Shown one piece after another: positions 40,976-55,100 of a stretch of 64,000 bases of DNA. A model generated the notes under the pieces. The model searched no databases. It had not been told where the DNA came from and saw only the letters and a list, made by a program, of their open reading frames with translations. Position numbers and translations under genes: made by a program. The stretch is from the NCBI GenBank assembly GCA_024449915.1, contig JAMZAV010000910.1:62001-126000 (forward strand). The letters run 5' to 3'. Within the stretch, counting starts at the first letter, position 1, and each line of letters begins with the position of its first letter. This DNA is from Sweltsa coloradensis (Eukaryota; Arthropoda; Insecta; Plecoptera; Chloroperlidae).

Positions 40976-41347
40976 TGTATGTACATACTTTTATATTTAA
41001 TTACTTTAGTAACTTTGATATTATACTGTTTGTAAAGAGTAGAAAAGTACTTTATTTGTTGTTTGATGTACATACATAAGAAACAAGTAACCGAACAACA
41101 AAAAGGCTAGGTTACTTAAGGTTACTTTAGTCTTAATCTTAATAAAAAAAGACGTGTTTCAAACTATGTACAATAATTGTTAAAGGAGCAAGGCATTAAT
41201 AAATATTTTAAAAATTGGCCTTGTTTAACAAAATGTTTTATTTATAATGTATATCCAGGTTAACAAGTACTGCAACCATCAAAAAGGTTTTGAATAGATT
41301 TGTCGCATAGTGGAATCTATGATAAGTGGATTAATAAGTGTCAGTTT

Positions 41348-42187
41348 TTGGATGAGCGTAGCGAGGAGGCCTTCGAAATCTCTGAACTTAGAACTGCCAC
41401 GTTTTTGAGCGCAATCGAAAAATTATTTCTCATGAAAATCTCAATGTTACGATTTTTTTCGATTTTTTAACAAATTCTTCAACTTATTACACCTACATGC
41501 TTTATCCGATTATAATGATTTTTGCACAGAACCTTAATTTTATGAATTTATTTAATATTCGTGTGAAATTTGAGCGCAATCGAAAAATTATTTCTCATGA
41601 AAATTCCAATTTAACGCTTTTTTTTTTCATTTTTTCAAAAATTTCTTCGACTTATTACACCTATAATGTGCTTTATCCGATTGTAATGATTTTTTCACAG
41701 AACCTTAAATTTATGAATTAATATATTCGTGTGAAATTTAAGGTTAATTGAAGAATAATTTTCAACGTCTCTTTTTAACGTTTTTTTAAAAATTAAAATT
41801 ACATCAAGCAGGCGGTGACCTTACCAAAGAACATCCAAAGAAACTCGTGCGTCCTATGGCCCGAAGTTTTCATTGTTGTCTCCAATGTTGTTCTTTGGAA
41901 GCTTCGCAAACGCTTTTTCAGGCGCGTTGTTGGATGAGCGTAATTGGTGCATTGAGCTGCCATGTGTAATGCAGATGGTATTTAAATTTATTTCGTTTTC
42001 CCATTGCTATGGTCTGCGAGACACGCTTGGTAATATTGTTTTAATTTTTACGACGACGACATGAGAATCAGGAGCGCATCAACCGGGTAGGTCATTTCGC
42101 ATTTAGCATTCGAACACATGGCAGCTCAATGCACCAATTACGCTCATCCAACAACGCGCCTAAAAAAGCGTTTGCGAAGCTTCCTAG
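41348..42187. mobile_element. HINE-like composite, copy 7
   Basis: TTGGATGAGCG start at 41348 and CTAG end at 42184-42187. Inside, gaagcttcgcaaacgctttt..ttggatgagcgtaattggtg (41896-41950) is repeated inverted at 42118-42182, so two HINE 3' ends face each other. The left one lacks CTAG. Confidence 0.6.
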
Positions 42188-42516
42188 TTTTAGCATTGTT
42201 TAGATTATTTTTGAATTCTTGTGGGAAACTTGGAATGGGTGCAATTTTATTTCTGTCTTCAGGTGTAAAGGTATTGTATTTTGTATTGTACTATTTATTA
42301 GCAGCTGTGGGATTACATGGGATGCCATAGCAAGTACATTTGAGAAGGAAATGTCTAAAGGCTGTGCATGAGGACTATATTCCTTGCATTTTGCATTTTC
42401 ACGACAAGAAAGTCCTCATCAGAAAGTTATTTCATTGAAGATGGTCAGTTGCAGTTATATCGAACCTGGGACCTCCCGAATCACTGAATTAGTCTTGACC
42501 ATGCTCTTGACTATTA

Positions 42517-42563
<47 letters not shown>

Positions 42564-43030
42564 GAAAGCGTTATTTTTATATTATTCTTTGTGTTATTAA
42601 CAATGTGATTTAATTAAATGTACAAAAATGTTCACAGGTATAATATGGTTTCCTCAATCCTCATGGGTTTCCTGAAAAGCAATCTTTTACCTTTGCTTTT
42701 AGGGTGGGCTGGGCTTGTTTGTAGAAATGTTGATATTTAAAAAGCCCTGTATGAAAAATGAATTATTATTATTATTGTTATTATTATTTTGTACGTACCT
42801 GAACTGTCTGTTTCATTGATTAAAGATATAACTATACCTTTCCTGAACCTGAGTTGATTTTCGCGGGAGAACTCGAATATAAAATAAATAAACCGCCTGC
42901 TTCACGAAGCTACTCTTAATTAATTTTAGTGTTGCAAGGCTGTGCTTATGGCTGACTCTAACCTCAAATAATAAAATAATAATATCGGTGAACTCAAAGT
43001 GAACTGTCACGTTCTCGCAATTGAAAAAAA
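42188..43030. other. Intergenic DNA and gene B upstream region
   Basis: (TTA)n microsatellite at 42516-42561. On the minus strand near 42450-42500, a box B-like aggtcccaggttcg. The 150 bases before the gene B start contain no TATA box that I can support. Confidence 0.45.
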
Positions 43031-43171
43031 ATGCATTGTAAAAGATATTTGCGAGTCCTAAGCCTATTAGTCGTATTGCTGTACTCCTGTGGATTCTCTC
43101 AAGCTGAAGGTATAGGCGTAGGCGATCGTTTTTGGGGCAATGACTATGGAACCCTTATACTGAGTAACATT
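43031..43171 (+). CDS. Gene B exon 1 (signal peptide, first strand)
   Basis: Codes 47 residues. The ATG follows an in-frame TGA at 43022. Residues 7-18 are the hydrophobic core of the signal peptide (cleavage likely near FSQA). The exon ends with GTLILSNI, the strand that leads into the catalytic loop. Donor att/GTAAGT, phase 0. An earlier GT at 43110 would break this strand, so I prefer the longer exon. Confidence 0.85.
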
Positions 43172-46100
43172 GTAAGTATGAGTAGCCCTAGGCCTAGCCC
43201 TATACCATAGTCTAGGCTTATCTTGAGTAAACCTAGGCCTGGGCCTAGCTATGGGCCTACGCCCTAGGCCTACAATACAGGTCTTGTTATCCTTCTCGGG
43301 CAAAATCAAATCACTAGGCCTAGATGTTCCACTCGCATGGTGGAATACCTGAGGCCCTAGTATAATATGCCCTTGCAATGAGTTGGCGCGAGTAAACCAG
43401 AGTCTGGGGACCCCAGCTGCCAGCTCTCATCTCTATCATTTATTTGGCATAGAGGCGGAACATTTTTGGGGGCTGCATCACTACGTATATCACAGCCCTC
43501 AATCCGAATTGACTCAAGTCGGTTCGAGTTCAATTCGGTTTGAGTCTCTTGATATACACACTCGATTCGCATTGAAGTCAATCCACTTTCCAAAGTGGAC
43601 TGACATGAGTAAATTGCTTGATATACAGTTCAATACGCATTCAATTTCAATACGGATTCAAAACTGCCTTAGAGATATAGATTTCGGTGAATACCATTAT
43701 TAGGCAGGCGGTGTTTATTACATGTTTACAATAAAATGGCGTCTTGGAGGCTTTAATGAAGACATTAGGCTTTATATTTACGTAGCTATAGGTAGAGATA
43801 CAAGTACATAGTATTTTCAAGTGTTATTCATAGAATCTTGTAGCGTCTATTTAAACTGCCACAACAACAACTTCAATTCGAATCGAAATAGGATTGAGGA
43901 AGTCGTTTCGAATGTCCGTGATATACACTTCAAGTCAAACCGAATTGAACTCAAACCGAATTCAGTCAATTCGGATTGAGGGCTGTGATATACGTAGTGC
44001 ATTACCGGTATGTTTGGTATGTTGTTTTCGACTTTTGATCGAGCGCTGAGCTGGTAATTGGTTTTTAGCCCTTCCACAAACTAGGCCTAGCCTATGCCAA
44101 TTTGAACTTCCTTTTGTGAACTGCAAACATGCCTTTTACCAGGAGCTGCAAGTTCAGATACCACCTAACGGAATTACTATGTATGGTTCCTTGAAGGGGC
44201 TAAAAACCCCAAAAATTATTTTTTACCACGTGATCTATAGCACAATACTACCTACACTAAAATTACCGTTTAGAAAATCATATCTTGTAACTGTGATTTA
44301 ACACGAATTTTTTAATTTTTTTGATCCAGAAATTTGCGAAAATTGGTGTTTTGGGAAATTTCTTAAATCGGCTTTAACCTGCTTCTTTTTTGGTCCACAT
44401 AGATACTAGAGCATAGTACAGCCACTCCGGCTCGTCACGGATGTTACATTTCACTCTTTATAGAGCTAAAAATCTTAAACTAACTAATAAATTGTAATGT
44501 TTTATACTGAAACAATTGTGTTAACACACTACCTACCATTAGGTGAAAAAGATTTTTAAATGAATTGTAATTTTTAGATATATTGAGTGAAATGTGGTGT
44601 CACGGATGTTACATTGTTTGGGAAGTGGATCCCGGATCATCATCAAAAGATAGAAAGTTCAGGTTCCTGACCCAGACAGCTAGATTTCCATATACATAGA
44701 GCTAATCCATGAAAGATGAACCCTTCTAATCACCCATTCATTGTTTTAAAAATAAATTATATCAATTGTTATGATTTTTTGTGTGCGTCACGGATGTTAC
44801 AATGGTTTTTGTCACGGATGTTACACACACTTTGCCTTGCCAGTTTCCAACCATTTTCAATTCATATTACTATGTTATTCTTAGTTACAAATTCAAGCAC
44901 TCCTTATCTATAGTATCTAAATTTTTTGGGATCAAAATAAAATTGTAAAATAAAATAAATGCGATGTTAAGAATAGTTGCTGAGGCTGGCGCGGAGACGA
45001 GTTTAGATGCTAGCATTCTGGTTATTCCGGGTAAACGGTTTATAACACTGTTATCAAATTTCACACTAATGGTAATAAAGAATAAATCTATGCCATCCAG
45101 TATGCGTATTTCTAAATTAATTCATTGATTTTGAATTAAAATTTTGAGAAATCATCGAAATTTACTCCATTTTGGTCAACTTTGGGAATTTTATACATAT
45201 TTTTTTAACTCAAATTGCATACTGGATATCAACGTTTAAATCAATGTGAACGCGTAGGTTAATCTGTTTTTATCCCAAGATAAACGGTTTGGTGGGAATT
45301 TCCAGAATTGGAATCCTTGTTTTGGATTGCTAATTTTTTCACGTTTTGGACTTTGGCCTATGTCTCGCAATGGATCTTTAAGGCTTAATTATTGCAACCA
45401 ATTGCAGATATCAATACAAATGTACTTTAATAACATCCATGCAAAATTTGGTAATGATATTACCAACCGTTCAGCAGAAATCATCAACACCAGAGTACGC
45501 ACATTTGAGTTGGGCCAAGCTCGGTTCTTAACTCTTAACGTATTCCTTTATTGTATAATATTATAATGATAGTTTTCCAATATGTTATGTTTTATAAATG
45601 TTTTTAAACTTACAAATAGGTAGGGTAGTGTTGTTTTTATAATAAATACAAACTTTTACAAACATGTAATAGGCTACAATACTATCGAAGTTTGGAAGTA
45701 ACAGTTACAAGGGCCATACATTTCCCGTATTAAAAATCTAGACAAGAAAAAGATTAGGCTACACATCAGCAATTTTATTTTTAAATAAACCCCTTCAATA
45801 CAATTGATTGATCATATTTCAAGTGCGTAATCACATCACAATCTTTCAACAACATTCGTGACATGTAACATCCGTGACACGTAACATCCGTGACATGTAA
45901 CATCCGTGACACTATTTCTCAGAAATGTTTAAAGCTATGGGCACTTAAAAATCGTTAAAGGTTAGTCCACAAGTATATTGTCAACATCACCAACTTGTAG
46001 CAAAATGTAAGAACTATTATACACCAAAAAACAACTTTTTTGCCTTTATTGTCACGGATGTTACATCACAAACATGATTACATATATTCATTAATAAATG

Positions 46101-49100
46101 GTGTGATATAATTACATAAAGACTTGAAATTCACAGTTTAGATTCTTCACACATAACCTTAACTTATGAACTGCTTAAAATGGAGGTACCAGCTGATTCT
46201 TTAGAATACCAGGCTACCAACTTTTAAAAAAAAATCATCGTCCACTTGACACCAACAAAAGCTATAAGTTCAATGGCAAATACAGACTAATAGTTATTTT
46301 ACAAAATAAAACTATTTTTGGTTTCATAAAATTACATGCATTATCTTTCTAATGGTAAAAACATTTTTTGTAGGTAAATTTAATTTTTTTAGTTTTTTGT
46401 ACTTTTCCCCTTTTGAGCCGGAGTGGCTGAGTACCAATCTAAAATGCCCCTTTATAACATCGTGTCTTGAAACTGTGCCCAAATATACCCTCAAACACGC
46501 AAAAATATGCATTCCAAAATCACACCCCATCTTGGTAATCAGCATATTTTGACCGAACTACTTGCCCAAATTACAAAACAAAATATAGAGAATTTACAGA
46601 AAAGGCTGTAGAGTACGTCAATAATAGCCAATATATTTTTGATCAAAATCCTCCAAGGTCACGGGGCATAAAGATCGTCCCCATGTTATTTCTTATGGGA
46701 GATTTTTGCCGATGGGACCTAGGGCTAGCTCTAAAAATATCATGTTTGACAATTTTTTGGGACGTCATGGTGGCCCCAATAATTGTTCTGTTAATTGCTA
46801 AATTCATCACTAATTAGCCTGAATGAAATATATTTTTTGAGTCTAGCACTTAAATACCCCTTTAGGATGTGCAAGGTCCTACTCTGATTTCAACCTAGCA
46901 GTTGAAGTTTACGACATGCCTGACAAGATTCACAATTTCATTATTATTGCTTATAATGCGGATGTTGCACATAATCTTGTTGGTGGATTCTAGTCCTTCT
47001 CTCCAACAATCTCGTTATTGAAGTTAAAAACAGAATTTAAAATTAAATTCGCATCGATCTTTGCTTTGCTTAGGCGCCTTTTTGTTACATGCCTTTGATG
47101 TCAGCCTGGAACTTGACCTTGATGGTTCGTTTATGGCTAGTTGTTGGTATTGCCGATGCCGGCCATGGTCAAGGTGGAGATGCGCGCGTGAATTGTTCCG
47201 GTATTGCATGTGTGGCAATTCAAATGCTAATCCGTAGTCATGCAATGAGCAATCTGCGAGTGTAAATTTTGCCCAACTTGTAAGCAACCTATTTTCACTT
47301 GCAAATTGCGATCTTGCGAGTGCAATTGTCGAAAGTTGTGTATAGTGTGTAGTTAAAAGAGCCCCTATGCAAGTAGTACTATTATTGCCTCTGCTCTGTA
47401 GACCCTACCCTAAATAATATGCCACAAACAACAAAAGCAACGTGCAGACCATTGGATTGTGAATAAGGTTTTAGCCCTATTGTTTTGCCAAAACTATACT
47501 ACCGTAGCCGACTAGTGCATTTTTGGCGATAGGCCTAGGCCTACATCATATGGTAGACAAGTAACTACCCTGAAATGGGTATTTTTTTGTTTAGGAGGCA
47601 CTACTTCATTTTCACAATTTGTTTAAGGCCTTAGGGGTAAAACAACTCATTTTTCTTTCTGTAGGGCCTAAAGGCGGATCCACACAAAAACATAACACGT
47701 AAACATAAGGTTTTAACGCGAAGTCGTAATGTTGGAATATGTGCCCTAGGACTTGACTAGCCCCTACCTACTACAGTCAACTAGTCCTCCATAATAAATA
47801 ATATATAAAGTTGGCAGGACTTGGAGCATTAGGCTTATTTGCCTAATTGACATCGATTGGAAAAATTATACATAGGCCTACCTAATAGTATTAATCTCTA
47901 TGGATAACCTTCAAATCCTTCTTTATTAAAGGGGTGATAATGGACACTCTGCAAAGAACTTAGAAGACAAGTAACATATCTTGGCATAAATTCTTTGTGC
48001 TTGGGCCCTACGTTATATGTGTACCGGCGCGCTTGCACACTACGCGTTAGCACCTTATGTTTACGTGTTATATTTTTGTGTGGATTCGCCTTAACCTAAA
48101 TTGGTAATGTGGGCCTACATAATCCACATAGCCTAGTTCACACACAGCACATTACTATTTTGCTTTCACCCCTTCATATCAAAATCATTTATATGAAAGT
48201 AGGCTTAGCTTAAACTAAAAAAGCAAAGTCAATTCTGTGAACGTTGGAAAAGTGTTCTGTCTCCAAAAAAGGGCTGTGCGCTATATGTCACATATTGGAG
48301 CAAGAGATTCCTGTAGGCAAGTTTTCAAAAATATAAAATTATTAACAGTTAGCAAGCTTGTATATTCTGTAAGTAGTAATGTTTGTCAGAGATTTCCCCA
48401 CTACTTTCAATCAAATTAGTCACTCCATGGTATCAATACGAGAAGTAGGTTTAAACTACATCAATTCATTGGGCCACAGATTGAAATTGCTGGATTGTGA
48501 CCCGGTAAACATTGGAGTGAAGATCTATAATAAGCTACCAGATGAAATTATATGTCCTCAAAATGATGAGTTGAAATCTAGGATCAGTTTTAAATCCAAA
48601 GTAAAAAATTATTTACTACAACACAGTTTCTACACTGTAAGGGAATATCTGGAATATAGGCCTACATAGGACTAGATATTATATTCAAGATAAAAAACAT
48701 TCCTAGATGTTTTTATTTACTACAATTCAGAAATTAAAAAAGTCCGCCCCAACCGGGAATCGAACCACGGATCTCCCACATTCCAGGTGGACGTCTTAAC
48801 CACTAGACCATCAGGACGGGTACATTTTAATCTCTGAATTGTAGTTGCATTATACATCTGAATGGATATTAGATAATATGATATTAGATATTAGATTTTA
48901 GATGTGAACTAGTAAATATTGATGTCAACTGGCATTAGCTTTATTGTAAATTAGGTTAGACTATGTCTACCGGTTTTACCTGTATAAATATTATATATTA
49001 TAAATGACAATACAATAATAATGGTGAACAAGTAATGTGGCTGGGAGAGCATAATCAAGCCCTTGTTACACTGGTACATTGTTGATGTTATCTGTTAGGC

Positions 49101-52100
49101 CTATAATTGTGTATTTAATAATATTTGTGATTTTAGATTAGTACACTTGATGACAATGTCCTGTACTCGCTTACCATTTGTGGGCATATGAGTGTTGTAT
49201 TAAATGGAATGCTAATAAAATATATAAATAAATAAATAAATAAACAATATTGTGTAGCCTTGTAGGTAATGCAAGAAAAATTTAAATTTAAAGTGATGTT
49301 AAATTGAAAGATTGATAATTTGGTAAGAAGAAATGGTAGCCTACCAGGGCAGGGTCTAGCCTACTTCATTTTGATAGGCCTATCTCATACAGTTTTCAAA
49401 TGCTTTTATTTTTATCACTAGTAGAGCTACAAAACCAAACAACAACAACAAACAACAAACAACAAAGAGGTGAAACTCAAATGCCTGAAACGTGAGAAGG
49501 ATTCATCTAAAACATCTAGAAACTTGGATTTAAGCTTGTAAACAAGTTAGGCCTACAATACATGGGTAAAAGCATGCAAAAAAAAAAAAAAAAAAACATG
49601 ATGCAACAGTCATCTGGTGAAAATAAATCAAATTACCCTTTTGGTGTGAAATATCATTCATCAAACCTTCCTAATTCCTACCTATAGGCTAAATTGTCAT
49701 CACCTGCCATAAGCCCTAGTAGACCTATTGTTATCGAATGAGTTCCTCTTGTGAAATTATCAATTTTGTTTCAGATATATCGTCATGGGGATAGAACCCC
49801 AGTGCGATCCTATCCCCTGGACCCATACAAGGATCCAAGCAATTGGCCTGAAGGATGGGGACAGCTTACAAAAGTACGAATGTAACACATATTTGTATTA
49901 TAATGTTGGTATTGCAAGCTATTTGTAGAGCTGTTGAATTAGGCCTACCTCATAGATATTAAACACCTATAGTAGGCTAGATCAGCAGTCATTGGTCCAC
50001 TTCCGTGACAATTTGAAGCCATCTTGAAAGACCTGTTTGCATGGTAAATGGGAGCAATTTGTAGCCCAAATAGTTTTCAAGATTGCCGCCAGGTTGACAG
50101 GTGAGCATACTAGCCATTATCACAAAATGATTACTAAATTCCCTTATGCAATAACTTCTTATTGTTTCTGTTTGTTCATTCCCATGCTGCGCAAGCTAAA
50201 GCCATATCAAACAATCCAGTAAAATACTTTATTGCATTAAAAAAAGCATAAATTAAAACGCCAAATCGCCATCTTGTATTGACTCTTCAATTTGCTACGC
50301 TCGCGCCTATTGGAGACTGCGTATCTAGCCTATTATAGGTGTTTAATATCTATGGCCTACTTACATACAGGGTTCCCAACAAGCTGGAAAGTCAGGAAAA
50401 TAATAACTGGTCAGGTAAATTAACACAAAATGATAGTGTCAGGGAAATTTGTGTAATAATTGTAAAAAAGTGGTTTGGCTCTGAACTGAAAAGGAGTTGG
50501 CCGTGTTAAAAAAATCATAGCATGTTTAGTTGTTTGTAGGCATATGTATAATACCGGCCCCGGTAACACAAATAGTGTTGGTAACAAAATGTTACATACC
50601 TAGGCTAGGAAAACGCTCAAGTCCCGCCGCGTTGATGGATGAGCTTTTATGTAAGTTTTTAGTTTGCGTAGGACCACTTTTAAGCTGCACGCAATGAACA
50701 GACTGACAGCAAGGCGAGGCTCATTGCTGTGTGCGTGCATGTAGCAGTCAAAAGGTGCGGGGCGGCGAGGTCATATCGAAGCTGCACGCAAGTTGTACGA
50801 TATTCATTAGAAATATTTATTCGATTGCCTCCAGAATCATATCATATCTAACTTTAGTGATTTCAAACGTTCCCACAAAGTTTCATTAAGATCGGAGTAG
50901 CCGTTTGCCCGGACACGGACCAAATATCACGAAAATATTGCATATAAAATTGGGGAAAATAGTAAAAGTACGATATTCATTACAAATATTTATTCGATTG
51001 CCCCCAAAATCACATCATATCTAACTTTAGTGATTTCAAACGTTCCCATTAAGTTTCATCAAGATCGGAGTAGCCGTTTGCCCGGTCGCGGACCAAATAT
51101 CAAAAAAATATCGCATTACAAATTGAAAAAAATCGTAAAAGTACGATATTCATGAGAAATAATTCTTCAAATGTACCCAAAAACGTGGCAGGTCAAAGTT
51201 CAGAGATTTCGAAGGTCCCCTTCAATTTCGTTTGCCCGGAATCGTGTGAACAGACAGAAAAACAAACAACCAAAAAAAAAAAAAAAAACATTGGAGCTAA
51301 ATTTTTTGAGGGGTCAGTGAAATTGAAGTCTTCGCTTCGCTCATCCAATTACCCCCCCCCCCCCCTCCGTCTGGGCCCAAGGTGGAATTTGGCCCAGAGC
51401 ATGGCTCTGCTAATCGTAAATGGAGAGAAAAGAGAAAAAGTTCATCTGGCACACATCAGCTAGTATGGGAATACTCCCCAAAACTAAAAGCGAGCTCTGG
51501 CTGGCAACATGACAAACTTTCCCCTTGCCCTCACTCCATAATATACAACATCCAAAGAAAGTAATCATTACCAACCAAAACTGAAACAAATCACTGACAA
51601 AATAACCAAGACATAGATAGCTAAAGCAGGAGATGTCCACAAGAATAGTGATTGATCGTAGTGGGGGGAAAAGATACCTAGCACATTGTTACATGCACAA
51701 CCTGACTTCACCTTGTATCGGCTGCTGACAATACGCAATGTAATAAAATGCACTCTTAGTCTTAGTGCCCTTTCAAACTTGTGCTTCTTTGGTGGCGCTT
51801 CAGAAGCCCTCCTGGTTGCGGAACATAGACTCAAAAGGTGGTCTTCAAACAAGTGCTTCTGTGGTGGCGTAGTGTGAAGCGCTCTAACCTGTGGAGCACT
51901 TCTGAAGTACCACCAAAGAAGCACTTACTCCTTAGCAATATTGTTTTGGGCATGTATATTGTTGGTCGCACTCGCACACTTATGCTAGCGTTGTCTAATT
52001 TCTATTTAACCCATCGGCTTACTTGCCGGTCGAATCGACGGGCTGTTTTAAATGCGCGCCGACTTACCTGGCCGTCGGATCGACAGGCTGGAACAGCGCG

Positions 52101-55100
52101 CTACATTATCGGACGTTGTATGAGAATGATTTGTCCAATCACCAAGAGATTGCGCTCAATGTACTCTACGCACTTCGCTGCATCCAACGATGTGTTTGGC
52201 TCGTATCTCGGTCAAGTTTTAGCCTGTCTATGCTTGAAGGAAAGATTATGTTTGCATTCGTAGGCGGTATGGCGGCGCGCGCGCGCTATGGCGGCTACGG
52301 CAAATTGCAATATTTTGAAGAATATGACGAAGATGAGGGGTGTGATATTTTGATACCAAGAAAAATTCCTAGGAAAGTTCATACACCCTAGACATTTATT
52401 TAGGCTATATTTTAGTTTTTATTTCAAGTAAATTGGGTTATTTTTGTAGGAGCAATGAATTTTTCGCTGAGGTGCGCTCCGCAACCCATTTCGTAAAAAA
52501 ATAAATGGATTTCAGGGGTCATGCGCAGCGATTTTTAATGGTAAGCCAATGGGTTAAGGAAGGTATGACATTGAGTAGTAAAATATGTACCGGTATTCGG
52601 TTTATGCGAATCCGTTCGAGTTTAAATGTTGTCAAAGTTATATATGTGAGTCACAAATTTGTGCTGTTTGGTAGTTTCCATGACCAAAACTTTTTAATTT
52701 ATATTAATTTGTTGATGTTGATCACTTTAATGATCAACATAGTCTACCAGAAGAAGATTCGAATCCTTGGTATGGATTTAGGTAACGGTTGGATTCAGGT
52801 AACCCAGGTATTCAATGTCATCCTAATATAAGGCGATATGGGCAAAGAAAGTTTTGTTACCTTAGGTATGCCTATAAGTAGCCTAATAATAGTATGATGC
52901 TCACATTACATGCTAGTATTGGGTAGACCTAGGCCTACTGTTAGATTACCGGTCCTGCAGTCTTTTCATGATTTAGGGGCATTAGGTTTACATTGTCTAC
53001 TAAATATTTTTCTTCTAATTCAATAAGACATCTCAATGTTTTATGTCTTATAGAATGGAAAAGAACAACACTACAGGCTTGGTTTGTGGATCCGTCAACG
53101 CTATGGAATGTTGCTTAGCAACTCTTATTCCATGGACGATATTTATGTTCGTTCAACGGATGTGGATCGAACTCTGATGTCGGCAGAAAGCAACTTGGCG
53201 GGTTTGTATATGCCTGTACCAGCTCAAGAGTGGAACCCGAACATTAGGTGGCAGCCGATTCCTGTGCACACAGTGCCTGAACAAATGGACGAGGTAGGCC
53301 TAGGATTAAAAACAAGTTTATTTAAATTATCCTGAGCAATTGCCAATAAGGCACTGCAGGGAATGCCAACAATTGTCAAGAGGGGGGAGGGGGGGGGGTC
53401 TCAATCAATCCCCTCATTCCCCACCCACCTCATGTAGGGTCTATATTCTGTTACTTTCTGGTAGCCTTTATCTTGCAGTGGTATCTAATAAAATGAACCA
53501 ACCTGTCAACCCTTCTCCAATCTAAACTAAAATTATGTTTTAGGTATTAGCTGCAAAGAAACCTTGCCCAAGGTATGATGAGGCTCTAAAAGAAGTTTTG
53601 AAATCTGAACCGATGCAACAAATTAACCAAAAATATGCACGTTTGTATCAGTACATAAGTATTCACTCTGGCGAGAAGGTAACTGATGTGACGGGAGTAA
53701 ATTACGTGTACAATACGCTTTACATCGAGGTGAGTGTTGATTGATAACAAATAAAATTGGTACCAAATGCTATTATTGTGCCCTAGATATAAGCTTTTCA
53801 ATTAGACCAACAAATTAGAAAGCGGCTTTCATTCAAGACTTGCGATCGCAGTATTTATATTTTATTTTTCGTCTGTGTTGATTTTTCCAATTAAATGAGT
53901 GAGCATAACTTTATTTTAAGTGATCAGCAAAAAAAATAAAAAATACAGCAACCTACCCAATATCGTCTTCCAACGAACTAACGGGAACCGAACTGGAACT
54001 GAAAAATCGGGTACTTTTCTATCCGGAACCGGAACCAAAACCAAAACCTGGAACCGCACATCTCTATTATATATTTGATCTCTTTTGGATTGTTGCAAGT
54101 TAAACCCTCAGTTTGAAAAATATTTTTGTACAAATGTTGAAATATTACTCTACCATAGGTCTATACATAATTGGATGAGCGAAGCGAAAACTTCAATTTC
54201 ACCGACCCCCCAAAAAATTTAGCTCGGGTGTTTTTTTTTTTTTTTTTTTTTTTTTTTTCTGTCTGTTTGTTGCTCTCTACCGGGCAAACGGCATATGCGA
54301 TCTGGATGAAAATTTGACAGGACCTTCCAAATCTCTGAACTTAGACTTGCCACGTTTTTGGGTACAATCGAAGAAATATTTCTCATGAATATCGTATTTT
54401 TACGATTTTTTTCGATTTTTTGTGAGATATTTTCGTGCCATTTGGGCCAATTCTGACCAAACGGGTGGAGCTAAAACGTTCATATTATACATGGACATTA
54501 AGGTTATGGTGATGTAGTAAATTTTGAAAGAAAAAGTTGAAAAAGTTAGCCAGAATCTATAGAAATAAAGCTTTTAATATAAGATTTTTGGTTTTTTGTA
54601 CGATATTTTCGTGCCATTTGGGCCAATTCTGACCAAACGGGTGGGGCTACAACGTTCATATTATACATGGACATTAAGGTTATGGTGATGTAGTACCTTT
54701 TGAAAGAAAAAGTTGAAAAAGTTAGCCAGAATCCATAGAAATAAAGCTTTTAATATAAGTTTTTACGGTAAATAATACTAATTGACAAGAAACAAAAGAA
54801 ACTTGACAACATTCACCTACAATGCGTAGGCAGCAAAACAAAGCACTTGCAAAAGTAAAGATATCCCACGCAAACTAAAAACTTTAAAAAGCTCATCCAT
54901 CAACGCGGCGGGACTTTAGCGTTTTCCTAGTTAAAAAGAATAGGTATAGGCTAGTCAAGTTCAAAAATACTATTTTAACTACCGGTACTGAAAATTGCAT
55001 GCTGCATTAACGGCGGACACGGACTCAAAATCCTTGAGTCAACTGTTAAGTCGGCAATTACACATACCCAGGCCAAGCATTGATGGATTCAAGTTGCTTT

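Larger units (their letters stand above)
48220..49250 (+). mobile_element. LINE 3' fragment related to the 33241-36215 element
   Basis: Two frames (to 48419 and 48669) together give [20 protein letters not shown], then [20 protein letters not shown] and a [14 protein letters not shown] end. They match the C-terminal RT region of the LINE at 33675-34691 position by position, with one frameshift. The 3' end carries (aaat)n near 49222-49244. Confidence 0.8.

Noticed and set aside
40600..41079. Long Tyr/Cys or His/Thr repeat proteins
   Set aside because: They are translations of the (GTAT)n microsatellite.
46414..46432. gagccggagtggctgag as a tRNA 5' end
   Set aside because: It resembles a tRNA box A, but no box B or cloverleaf follows.
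52023..52391. 122-residue frame with acidic tail in gene B intron 2
   Set aside because: No domain, no flanking exon in phase, and an adjoining possible repeat; not enough to call a gene.
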